Assembly: GCA_005778315.1 (NCBI GenBank)
Contig: SXOW01000384.1
Coordinates: 1-6,155, forward strand
DNA from: Acidobacteriota bacterium
Lineage (GTDB): Bacteria > Acidobacteriota > Vicinamibacteria > Vicinamibacterales > UBA8438
Reading direction: 5' to 3'
DNA: 6,155 nt
Shown: positions 1-5,713 of the stretch, piece by piece
Layout: each line of letters opens with the position of its first letter
Position numbering within the stretch: position 1 is the first letter of the stretch
Program-made: the position numbers and the translations under genes
Notes under the pieces: model-generated
Told to the model about the DNA's origin: nothing
Databases searched by the model: none
The model's input: only the letters and a program-made list of their open reading frames with translations

Positions 1-570
1 GACGCTCAGCGTCGGCGCGACATTCGCACGGAGGGTCGGGTTCGTGGTGCCGGCGCCGATCGCTCCCTGTTCCGACGCTTTGATCAGGCTGTCGACCCGG
101 TAGTCAAGCCGGAGCGAGGCGTAGGCACTGACGGTGGTGCCGTTCGCGGTCAGCGTCCAAATGACCTCGTCCTTTTCTCTGAATCCCTCGGGTACCGGTA
201 CCTTGAATACGAATCGGTTGCGGCGCGGGAGGAAACGCGTCGGTTGGCCCTGGTCGGCAACCGAGGCATCGAAGGCGGTCGGGTCGGCGCCTCCGGTTCC
301 CGGCTCGCCCAGAACGAAGTAGTTGTTCGGGCCGACCGGGATGTTCGGCTCCTGCTCCCAGTTCGCGTTCATGTACCCGAACAGGAAGTAGCGAGCGCCG
401 TCGGCCTCTTCCTCCCATCCTTCGAAGGCGGTCGAGACCGGTTGCCCCGAGCGGTAGCTCAGCTGCGCCCCGGCGTCAGCCGGGACGAGCCCGAGTGCTG
501 CCATGGCAACCATGCCAACCATCGCCGCACGCGCCGCCGAGACGGTCCGGTGCCGGCTCGTGCCTCTCAT
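1..570 (-). CDS. Secreted protein of unknown function, 3' end beyond the window
   Basis: This open frame has no stop before the left edge, so the visible 190 codons are an N-terminal part. Residues 1-35 form a probable signal peptide: basic MRGTSRHR, then an Ala/Met/Val-rich core, with likely cleavage at DAGA|QLSYR. The mature part is rich in aromatic and acidic residues (FEGWEEEADGARYFLFGYMN, residues 50-69), followed by NIPVGPNNYFVLG and a basic RFLPRRNRFVFKVPVP stretch (112-127), then a beta-rich segment (VIWTLTANGTT). This looks like an all-beta extracytoplasmic domain. I recall similar hypothetical proteins beside PHM-like monooxygenases in Acidobacteriota and Gemmatimonadota, but know of no assigned function. 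The ATG at 570 overlaps the stop of the upstream monooxygenase gene (ATGA), which supports this start and translational coupling; a weak GGGTGG lies about 9 nt upstream. In-frame Met codons at residues 17, 20 and 23 are less likely starts. A structural or accessory partner of the monooxygenase is possible but is inference only. Confidence 0.8.
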   Translation of the reverse strand, partial: MRGTSRHRTVSAARAAMVGMVAMAALGLVPADAGAQLSYRSGQPVSTAFEGWEEEADGARYFLFGYMNANWEQEPNIPVGPNNYFVLGEPGTGGADPTAFDASVADQGQPTRFLPRRNRFVFKVPVPEGFREKDEVIWTLTANGTTVSAYASLRLDYRVDSLIKASEQGAIGAGTTNPTLRANVAPTLSV

Positions 571-2114
571 TGCTGTTGGCCACCCTGAGCCTGCGCCGCG
601 GCCTCCGCCCGGGCCGCCGCGGCCGCCGCCTCTGCCGCTTCGAGGGCGGTCTGAGCCGCTTTCAGCTTCTTGTCGGCTGCCGCGATTCTGGCCTCGGCGG
701 TCAGCTCCTCAGGAATGACCTGGCACAGCGGGCATCCGATGACGTGGTCGTTTCGGCCGATGTTGTGCATCTCGCGTCGTTCCTGCATGGCCGCCTGGAA
801 CTGCTCGTCGGACATCGACACGCCATTGCCCAGGTCGATGAACATGTTCGAGACGGACCGGTTGCCCGATCCCTGCCAGTTACGCGGGTCGGGGATGTTC
901 TTGTTGGCTTCGGTGTTGTCCATTTCTCCGATGATGTGGAGGATGGTGCCTTTGGGCAACAGCGGCTCGTACCCGTGCTCGTACTGGTAGCCACGCACCC
1001 AGTTGTGGTCGTATCCAGCGCAGGTCAGGGTCTCGACGTTGATGCCCCAGATCGCTTCCAGGCACATCCGCGCGCCGGGGGCGTGCAGATGCGGCTCGAA
1101 CGTCGTGATCTTCGTGTTTTCCGGGAGGACATAGTACGCGTGGAGTTCCTGGTTCTTCTCGTTCGGCCGGATGTCGATATCTACGGCGTTCCCGAGTGGA
1201 CGAAGCGACCACCGGAACTTCGGCTCGTAGCCCTCAGGTTGGAAGCGCCATCCAATTTCCAGGTGCGACCTGGTGTCCTTGCCGTTGGAGTGCAGGTGCA
1301 CCGAATCGGAGACCACCTTGCTGTTGGCGTGCAGCAGCGGCGAACCATCGGGGTCGAAGACGTCGGCGTTCCGTCCGACCTCGTGGACCGGCCAGAACGA
1401 CGCCGCCGATGGGCGACCATCGTCGCCAACGACCTGGGTGCTCCAAATCATGTGGTGGAAGACGAATCGTCCTCCCACCGTTTCACGCGAGTCTTCGGTA
1501 TCCAGGACGTCGTTGACTTCTCGGATCTCCACCGACGCGACATACCGGTCGTTTGGGATGCCGACGCTCACCGGGGTGATTTCGCCCCACCAGTCGGGAG
1601 CGTCGCCCGCCATGATCAAGTCTTCGGTCACCGTGATGAGATCGGGCTCGCCGGCTGTCCAGAGTCCGGCGCCACCGACCGGCTTCAATGGCGGCATGTC
1701 CGCCGGATTGCCGCGGGGGGCGCCGTTGTCGGCCCACGCCGCCATCTTGGCGATTTCCTCGGGGCTCAGGGACGGATCAAACTGATATTCCTGGATACCG
1801 ATGTTCCTCTCGACATACCAAGGTGGCATGACACCTGCCACTGGACCCATCCCAGTTCGCATCTTCATCGCGCGGGCCCATGGCCGCGCGTCCTCGTAGG
1901 TGATGAGCGACATCGGCGCCACGGAGTCCGGCTGGTGACAGTGCTGGCAGCTCCGCTGCAGGATTGGCGCGATGTCCTTGGTGAAGGTCACCTCGTCGTG
2001 GTCGGCCGGCTCGCTCTGCCCCGCGGTGCCCGTGCCAGGCACTGCGAGGATCAGTCCCACGCAGAGTGCCGCGCACACCGCAGACGTCAGATGGTGGACA
2101 GGATGCGATCTCAT
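567..2114 (-). CDS. Secreted cytochrome c / PHM-like copper (type II, ascorbate-dependent) monooxygenase fusion
   Basis: A 515-residue exported, multidomain redox protein. Residues 1-31 are a signal peptide. A cytochrome c-like segment follows, with one haem-binding CQHCH (C56, C59, H60) preceded by the typical VTFTKDIAPILQRSC context and followed by MPPWY and a LSPEEIAKMAAWADNGAP helix. Residues about 180-430 resemble the two-domain peptidylglycine monooxygenase fold: FHHMIW (H220, H221) and HLHSNG (H273, H275) are candidate ligands of the first copper. HLHAPGARM (H342, H344) and a distant Met (M424 in SVSNMF, or M398 in GEMDN) are candidates for the second. After this come CPLC (461-464) and an Ala/Glu/Lys-rich tail (about 471-515) likely to be helical. 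In the family, copper and electron donors drive O2-dependent C-H hydroxylation; the substrate here is unknown. The longest frame opens with TTG at 2135, but I chose the ATG at 2114 because AGAGGGG lies 5 nt upstream. The gene overlaps the next one by ATGA. Ligand assignments are by analogy with PHM, not alignment. Confidence 0.88.
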   Translation of the reverse strand: MRSHPVHHLTSAVCAALCVGLILAVPGTGTAGQSEPADHDEVTFTKDIAPILQRSCQHCHQPDSVAPMSLITYEDARPWARAMKMRTGMGPVAGVMPPWYVERNIGIQEYQFDPSLSPEEIAKMAAWADNGAPRGNPADMPPLKPVGGAGLWTAGEPDLITVTEDLIMAGDAPDWWGEITPVSVGIPNDRYVASVEIREVNDVLDTEDSRETVGGRFVFHHMIWSTQVVGDDGRPSAASFWPVHEVGRNADVFDPDGSPLLHANSKVVSDSVHLHSNGKDTRSHLEIGWRFQPEGYEPKFRWSLRPLGNAVDIDIRPNEKNQELHAYYVLPENTKITTFEPHLHAPGARMCLEAIWGINVETLTCAGYDHNWVRGYQYEHGYEPLLPKGTILHIIGEMDNTEANKNIPDPRNWQGSGNRSVSNMFIDLGNGVSMSDEQFQAAMQERREMHNIGRNDHVIGCPLCQVIPEELTAEARIAAADKKLKAAQTALEAAEAAAAAARAEAAAQAQGGQQQ

Positions 2115-2118
2115 CGAA

Positions 2119-2125
2119 ACCCCTC
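2119..2125 (-). promoter_or_regulatory. Ribosome binding site that sets the monooxygenase start
   Basis: AGAGGGG on the minus strand sits 5 nt before the ATG at 2114. If translation began at the upstream TTG (2135), this purine run would lie inside the coding region and no comparable site would precede the TTG. It therefore favours the 515-residue product over the 522-residue one. Confidence 0.65.
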
Positions 2126-2168
2126 TGTTGTTCAAGCTACGTCGTGGCCTGGACCCAGTATTGTGAGC

Positions 2169-2197
2169 AGAATACGCCGCGCTGGCGCACGTGTCTA
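2169..2197 (-). promoter_or_regulatory. Predicted sigma70-type promoter for the monooxygenase operon
   Basis: On the minus strand TAGACA (5/6 to TTGACA; 2192-2197) is followed after exactly 17 nt by TATTCT (4/6 to TATAAT; 2169-2174). The predicted transcription start is near 2162, giving a leader of about 47 nt before the ATG at 2114, with the ribosome binding site AGAGGGG within it. The spacing and position fit well, but this is a consensus match only. Confidence 0.5.
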
Positions 2198-2283
2198 TGG
2201 GACCTTAGGCTCAGATCTGGACAGGCGCCGACTGCCAGGTCGCCCCGGTGCATGGAGGGGTGATCTGATACAGATAGAGGCAG

Positions 2284-2952
2284 ATGTCGCAAGGTTCGAC
2301 GGCGCAGGTCAGGCTCGACGCGCATGTGCGCGCGCTTCGCCGGTGCACGACCTGCCCGCAGATGCACCGACCGGCCGTGAGCGGCGGTGCGGTGATGAGC
2401 AAGATCCTGCTCGTAGGGCAGGCGCCAGGAGATAAGGAGCCGACGTTGGGGCGGCCGTTCGCCTGGACCGCAGGTCGGACCCTGTTTCGCTGGTTCGAGG
2501 AGAGTTGCGGGATGAGCGAGGCGTCGTTCCGCGCGTCCATCTACATGGCCGCTGTCTGTCGCTGTTTTCCGGGGAAGAAGGCGACCGGCGGAGACCGGGT
2601 GCCTTCGCGAGAGGAAATTGCCAATTGCGCCGCCTGGCTCGACGCGGAATGCAACCTGCTCGAGCCGGAACTCATCATTCCTGTCGGCAAACTCGCGATC
2701 GAGCAGTTCCTGCCCTGTCAGTCGCTTGCCGACGTGATTGGGAGGCAGCAGCGGATCCGACGTGCGGCACGTGAGGTCGACCTGATTCCGCTGCCACATC
2801 CGTCGGGTGCGTCCACGTGGCCACGCATGGAGCCGGGTAAGACGCTGCTCGGGCGTGCGTTACAGCGGATCGCGGCGCATCCTGCGATGGCTGCGATCAA
2901 AAAAAAGAGCGTCGCGCCTCGAAGGCCGCGACGCTCTCTCACTGTTACTTGA
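2284..2952 (+). CDS. Uracil-DNA glycosylase superfamily protein (family 4/5-like, probable Fe-S)
   Basis: A 222-residue cytoplasmic protein predicted to remove uracil or another deaminated base from DNA, the first step of base excision repair. Two superfamily motifs are visible: GQAPGDKE (45-52, motif I), followed by LGRPFAWTAGRTLFRWF, and HPSGAS (172-177, motif II). Four cysteines are placed like the [4Fe-4S] ligands of family 4 enzymes: C21 and C24 (CTTC), C94 (RCFPGKK) and C115 (IANC). PVGKLAIEQF (133-142) matches the conserved strand-helix of the fold. Motif I lacks the Glu of classical family 4 (GEAPG) and ends in DKE, so substrate specificity cannot be read directly; the whole pattern resembles an uncharacterised 'uracil-DNA glycosylase family protein' clade in proteobacteria and acidobacteria. 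The ATG start has GAGG just 3 nt upstream, a short spacing. The gene is divergent from the monooxygenase. Its last 17 codons read through the terminator of the opposing gene and overlap that gene's end by 8 bp. Confidence 0.85.
   Translation: MSQGSTAQVRLDAHVRALRRCTTCPQMHRPAVSGGAVMSKILLVGQAPGDKEPTLGRPFAWTAGRTLFRWFEESCGMSEASFRASIYMAAVCRCFPGKKATGGDRVPSREEIANCAAWLDAECNLLEPELIIPVGKLAIEQFLPCQSLADVIGRQQRIRRAAREVDLIPLPHPSGASTWPRMEPGKTLLGRALQRIAAHPAMAAIKKKSVAPRRPRRSLTVT
2899..2937 (-). terminator. Rho-independent terminator of the NIPSNAP gene
   Basis: GAGCGTCGCG (2907-2916) pairs perfectly with CGCGACGCTC (2927-2936), with one further A-T pair outside and CCT/AGG pairing inside the loop. On the minus strand the hairpin is followed directly by eight U residues (the A run at 2899-2906), the classic intrinsic terminator order. 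It begins 8 nt beyond the stop of the minus-strand gene ending at 2945. On the plus strand no T run follows, so it acts in one direction only. It lies entirely within the coding sequence of the convergent glycosylase. Confidence 0.88.
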
Positions 2953-3403
2953 GGTGCGAGTAGTCGGTCGGGCTCATCCAATACACCTCGGCGCTGATCG
3001 GCACCTCGTATTTGGTGCGGAGCGCCGCCCAGGCCGGGTCGGCCGCGAACTTCGCCCAGACGTCCTGGCGGTGTGCCAGATCTCGATACGCGAGCATCCA
3101 GACCAGGGTGTTGGGGTTGTCGAGCCGTTGCCAGACGGCGACGACTTCGGCCCCGTGCTTCTCGAAAATGGCGACCTCTTCCTCGCGGAAGCGCTGATGG
3201 AGCGTGTTGATGTCACCGCCCCGTTCGGTGTTCGCGGTGTACATGCGGATCTCGAAACAGCGTGCGTTCGGCGCCACGTTCTTCGAGAATTCGGCCGGTA
3301 GTTGCCCCTGCGGGCCACACGGGGGTGGCCCCGGTTGCTGGGCCTGCGCGGTCCCGGTACACGCAAAGCCGATGATGGCGGCAGCGAGTATCGCTCTTTT
3401 CAT
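2945..3403 (-). CDS. Secreted NIPSNAP-family (dimeric alpha-beta barrel) protein
   Basis: A 152-residue protein with a clear Sec signal peptide (MKRAILAAAI..., cleavage likely after TAQA at residue 21, before QQPGPPP). A low-complexity Pro/Gly linker precedes a NIPSNAP-type domain at about 48-142: CFEIRMYTANTERGGDINTL, then a helix REEEVAIFEKHGAEVVAVW, then NPNTLVWMLAYRD, then a helical part with WAKFAADPAWAALRTKYE. This beta-alpha-beta pattern with a Leu-Ala-Tyr-Arg-Asp strand and the DPAW helix is typical of the family, which forms ferredoxin-like dimers and mostly has no assigned biochemical role. C29 and C49 could form a disulfide in the exported protein. The start is supported by AGGGAG about 6 nt before the ATG. 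The ATG overlaps the stop of an upstream frame (ATGA at 3400-3403), suggesting coupling to a preceding coding sequence. A strong intrinsic terminator follows. Confidence 0.85.
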   Translation of the reverse strand: MKRAILAAAIIGFACTGTAQAQQPGPPPCGPQGQLPAEFSKNVAPNARCFEIRMYTANTERGGDINTLHQRFREEEVAIFEKHGAEVVAVWQRLDNPNTLVWMLAYRDLAHRQDVWAKFAADPAWAALRTKYEVPISAEVYWMSPTDYSHLK

Positions 3404-3639
3404 GCCTGTCTCCCTCTCAAATAGTTGACGGCCTCCGCGACGTCTTCGTTGTCGACCACGGGGACCGGTGCGAGAACTTCGTCGAACGGCATTATAGGGA
3501 ACTCCTCCGCGTCCCGGAAGGTGTCTGCCGCTCGGGTAGGCGATCGACCACCGCGAATCATGGCTGGCCGCGATCTCTCAGGGCTCGGCAGACGTTGCTG
3601 CGTGACCCAGGCCGCGACGAGCCTCGTGGCATCGTTGTG
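3400..3639 (-). pseudogene. Out-of-frame C-terminal continuation of the upstream hypothetical gene
   Basis: From about 3639 the coding signal on this strand appears to leave the frame of the gene at 3578-4051 and continue one base over. By hand count about 56 of 79 codons here end in G or C, against about 11 of 19 in the tail of the annotated frame. The peptide looks natural: helical DATRLVAAWVTQQRLPSPER, then an acidic stretch (DAEEFPI), then MPFDEVLAPVPVVDNEDVAE. The frame stops at 3400 in an ATGA overlap with the NIPSNAP start, as a real operon partner would. A shorter reading is a 30-codon ORF from the ATG at 3492, which has GGAGGAG 9 nt upstream. So this is either the severed C-terminus of a frameshifted gene, a sequencing error in an intact gene, or a small coupled ORF. 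Confidence 0.45.
3491..3519 (-). promoter_or_regulatory. Possible promoter for the NIPSNAP gene
   Basis: A perfect TATAAT (3491-3496, minus strand) lies 87 nt before the NIPSNAP ATG, unusual in DNA this GC-rich. The hexamer 17 nt upstream is TTCCGG (3514-3519), a poor -35 match. The site overlaps the ATG at 3492 of a possible 30-codon ORF, so promoter use and that start codon are competing explanations. Confidence 0.3.
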
Positions 3640-4051
3640 CTGCCAATGCGCGCAACCGGCGCCCCAGTTCCTCGACGCCAGCCACAGTGGGGCAGGTCTC
3701 GGCCACGTAGGTGAGCCAGTGCTCCACGTAGCGGCCGACCCACCGCATGTAGTCACGACACGCCTGCTCGGTTGAAATGGCCGCCAAGCCTCGGGCCGTC
3801 CAGATGGTGAAGCGTCCTACGGCCAGATCGAACAGCTGGGTCCGGTAGACCACCGGATCGAGCGTGACGCGCGCGGCGCGGGCGATCCCCGCGTCCATGT
3901 CGCGCAGTCGATCGCGGGCGATCCTGGTCGCCGCGTCCCAGGCGGCGCGGTCCGGCGACCCTGGCGGAAACGGGGGTTCGCCCTCGACCGGGTCGCGATG
4001 GGACCAGCGGGGTTGGGCTGTCTGGACGGCCAGCCGAGGGTGGCTCCCCAT
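3578..4051 (-). CDS. Hypothetical protein, probably frameshifted near its 3' end
   Basis: I do not recognise this 157-residue protein. It has no signal peptide or membrane segment. After a Pro-rich N-terminus (DPVEGEPPFPPGSPDRAAW) it is mainly predicted helix rich in Arg and Ala (AATRIARDRLRDMDAGIARA), then a core VVYRTQLFDLAVGRFTIWTA and an aromatic helix (YMRWVGRYVEHWLTYVAETC, residues 101-120). Cysteines at 98, 120 and 141 form no obvious metal motif. Codon third positions are strongly G/C up to about residue 134, then weaken, while the neighbouring frame becomes coding-like and runs to 3400; a one-base shift at about 3635-3640 would join them into a product of about 217 residues. The ATG at 4051 is preferred to an upstream TTG at 4099, which would run through a large inverted repeat. 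No Shine-Dalgarno sequence is visible, but TATACT lies 6 nt upstream. Confidence 0.6.
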   Translation of the reverse strand: MGSHPRLAVQTAQPRWSHRDPVEGEPPFPPGSPDRAAWDAATRIARDRLRDMDAGIARAARVTLDPVVYRTQLFDLAVGRFTIWTARGLAAISTEQACRDYMRWVGRYVEHWLTYVAETCPTVAGVEELGRRLRALAAQRCHEARRGLGHAATSAEP

Positions 4052-4057
4052 CCGGAC

Positions 4058-4063
4058 AGTATA
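4058..4063 (-). promoter_or_regulatory. Possible -10 element giving a leaderless transcript
   Basis: TATACT (5/6 to TATAAT) on the minus strand ends 6 nt before the ATG at 4051. That spacing is what is seen for leaderless mRNAs in several bacterial groups, and it would explain the missing ribosome binding site. No convincing -35 hexamer is present; the expected position overlaps the inverted repeat at 4066-4094. Confidence 0.3.
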
Positions 4064-4065
4064 GT

Positions 4066-4094
4066 GGCGGCACCGTCGACTCGTCGGTGCCGCC
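4066..4094. repeat. Perfect 10-bp inverted repeat in a divergent intergenic region
   Basis: GGCGGCACCG (4066-4075) and CGGTGCCGCC (4085-4094) are perfect inverted copies separated by nine bases. The dyad lies between the minus-strand gene starting at 4051 and the plus-strand gene starting at 4172. It abuts the minus-strand TATACT on one side and precedes the plus-strand TACAAT on the other. No T run follows on either strand, so it is not an intrinsic terminator. A protein-binding operator or a folded leader are the likelier roles. Confidence 0.65.
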
Positions 4095-4105
4095 TCCAAT
4101 CAAAC

Positions 4106-4135
4106 CCAACATCTGGCGTATGGTTGGTTTACAAT
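4106..4135 (+). promoter_or_regulatory. Possible promoter of the lytic transglycosylase gene
   Basis: TACAAT (4130-4135, 5/6 to TATAAT) is preceded 18 nt upstream by CCAACA (4106-4111), a weak -35 match. Transcription would begin near 4142 and give a leader of about 30 nt before the ATG at 4172. The surrounding sequence is locally A/T-richer than the rest of the window. Confidence 0.4.
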
Positions 4136-4171
4136 GGCCGCTCAGACGACTTTTTCACCGGGGCGGACTTG

Positions 4172-5698
4172 ATGCGTCACCTCACCCTGATGCCTATGAG
4201 AAACCTGGCAGTCCTGACCGGGCTAGTACCGGCTCTGGCGTTCGCGCTGACGTCGCTTCCTGCGTCCCGGCCTGCTGGGGTCGCGCATGCCCAGGCGCAG
4301 GATCCACTACCCGCGGTGGAGGCGCCGCCCCGGTCGGCGCTGCTCCCGGCGCAGGAACGGATCCACGCCAGGTACCTGGCCGATGTCGCGGCGGTCCAGC
4401 GCTTTCGGCCCGCCCATCACTTCTGGCGCCACATCTTCGCCATTCCCGACGGCAACATCATCTTTGGCAGCGCTGAAGACGGCCGACTGCTTGCTACCTT
4501 TCCGACCGATGGGAACTGGGCCAGGGAAGGGGTCTGGGAAGACGCGACGCTGGCGGATTCGCTGGATGGGGTACAACTGCAGTCCCAGCTGAGTCGTCGC
4601 CGCGATCAGGTGGAGGCGCTGCTCGCGCCGCTGGTGGGCCAGGTGGTCCACAACCCGACGCGAGGATGGTTCTTATCCCCGAATGCCGTCCGCTACGGCG
4701 GATTTCTCGACCAGTGGGGGCAGATCTACGAGCGGTTCGGGGTACCAGCTGAGATCGGGCTGGCTCAGGCCGTGGTCGAGTCGGGGCTCAATGGGCGCGC
4801 GAGGTCTGGCGCGGATGCCCGCGGATTCTGTCAGTTTCTTCGCCGGAACTGGAACCATCTGGACCGACTGGCGCCGAATGTGCTCGAGGTCTACAACCAG
4901 ACCACGCAGGCGCCGTACTGTGCCGCCTACCTCAGCATCCTGGCCACGATGTATGGCAGCTTCATTCCCGCGCTGTCAGAACACCACGCTGGCGGCGTGA
5001 ATGTCGGGCGCACCCTCATCAACGGGGAACGGCTCGGCGGCGCTGATACCCGCGAGCAGTACTTGATGGGGTCAGAGTTTGCGCGGGCTCTGCGCACTAT
5101 CTCATTGCAACGGTACAAGGACCTGTTTCGGACGTATGGGCCGCGCTCGTTCCGGTATGCAGAGATGGTGTTTGGCAATACCGCCAACGTGCAGGAGCTC
5201 AGTCGCGGCACCGCGCAGACGCCCATCTTTGCCATGCGGACGGCGCGGGCGCTGCCGCTGAGTGAGTTGAGACAGAAAACGGGGCTGTCGATCGGCGAGC
5301 TCCAGCGATTCAATCCGGCGCTCGTCAGACAAGTACCTGCGCGCGCGAACGTGTATCTGCCGGAGTATGTCGCGGAGTTTGGTGAGGACGTCTCCTTTTG
5401 GCACCGGCCGCCCGAGTCCTCCTTCGCCGCTGCGCTGAATGACTTCGTGCTCCTGGAAGCCGGCGTGGAGCGCTGGCATCAGCCGTCGTTCGAGGCCACG
5501 CTCCGCGAATTCGAGCGGCGGTTCGATGAGACGGGCAGCGAGGAGGGCAGTGTCATGGCCACGACGCTGCGTTCTGTCATTGGCGATCTTCGTACCAGCC
5601 GGCGCGCCAACATTCTGTCCGAGTTTCGCAGCGATGGACGGATCATGGAGCTGTTCCAGCGAGGGCTCCGGGAACTGCGCGCCGTCGCCGGTGTGTAG
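4172..5698 (+). CDS. Exported lytic transglycosylase-like protein (SLT domain plus LysM-like segment)
   Basis: A 508-residue protein. Residues 1-42 hold a signal peptide (MPMRNLAVLTGLVPALAFAL, cleavage near AHAQA|QD). An N-terminal conserved part (FWRHIFAIPDGNIIFGS, residues 84-100) precedes an SLT/lysozyme-like domain at about 180-345. The domain has the catalytic-Glu motif AVVESGLNGRARSGADARGF (E203 the likely acid) and FCQF (219-222) where the family usually has a GLMQ-like sequence. Later come YCAAYLSILATMYGSFIPAL and HHAGGVN, comparable to the AYNAG region. Residues about 350-398 (IFAMRTARALPLSELRQKTG, SIGELQRFNPAL, VYLPEY) match a degenerate LysM unit that would bind peptidoglycan. A charged helical C-terminus of about 110 residues is unassigned. 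Family enzymes cleave the MurNAc-GlcNAc bond non-hydrolytically in the periplasm. The frame is open further upstream, but that part crosses the divergent gene. Purine-rich GGGGCGGA precedes the ATG at 4172; ATGs at 4190 and 4196 are alternatives. Confidence 0.85.
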   Translation: MRHLTLMPMRNLAVLTGLVPALAFALTSLPASRPAGVAHAQAQDPLPAVEAPPRSALLPAQERIHARYLADVAAVQRFRPAHHFWRHIFAIPDGNIIFGSAEDGRLLATFPTDGNWAREGVWEDATLADSLDGVQLQSQLSRRRDQVEALLAPLVGQVVHNPTRGWFLSPNAVRYGGFLDQWGQIYERFGVPAEIGLAQAVVESGLNGRARSGADARGFCQFLRRNWNHLDRLAPNVLEVYNQTTQAPYCAAYLSILATMYGSFIPALSEHHAGGVNVGRTLINGERLGGADTREQYLMGSEFARALRTISLQRYKDLFRTYGPRSFRYAEMVFGNTANVQELSRGTAQTPIFAMRTARALPLSELRQKTGLSIGELQRFNPALVRQVPARANVYLPEYVAEFGEDVSFWHRPPESSFAAALNDFVLLEAGVERWHQPSFEATLREFERRFDETGSEEGSVMATTLRSVIGDLRTSRRANILSEFRSDGRIMELFQRGLRELRAVAGV

Positions 5699-5713
5699 GC
5701 GGGGCCTGAGTGG

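Noticed and set aside
2115..2283. Possible riboswitch or small RNA in the divergent region between monooxygenase and glycosylase.
   Set aside because: Apart from the minus-strand promoter and a short CAGATCTG palindrome I saw no extended pairing or known riboswitch core; no clear plus-strand promoter could be supported either.
495..2435. A 646-codon open frame on the plus strand, opposite the monooxygenase.
   Set aside because: Its product is Arg/Val/His-rich with no recognisable domain. It is antisense to a clearly real gene with haem and copper motifs, as expected for a shadow frame in GC-rich DNA.
2137..2799. A 220-codon minus-strand frame opposite the glycosylase.
   Set aside because: It is Arg/Pro-rich, has no motif, crosses the monooxygenase promoter and lies antisense to a gene with conserved catalytic motifs.
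2899..2907. AAAAAAG in the glycosylase frame followed by a hairpin, like the dnaX -1 frameshift signal.
   Set aside because: The heptamer is in the right frame, but the stem begins immediately with no 5-9 nt spacer. The -1 product would add only about 18 unrelated residues, and the A run plus hairpin is fully explained as the terminator of the opposing gene.
3998..4171. N-terminal extension of the transglycosylase to an ATG at 3998.
   Set aside because: It would overlap the divergent hypothetical gene, read through the inverted repeat and the predicted promoter, and bury the signal peptide about 58 residues inside the protein.
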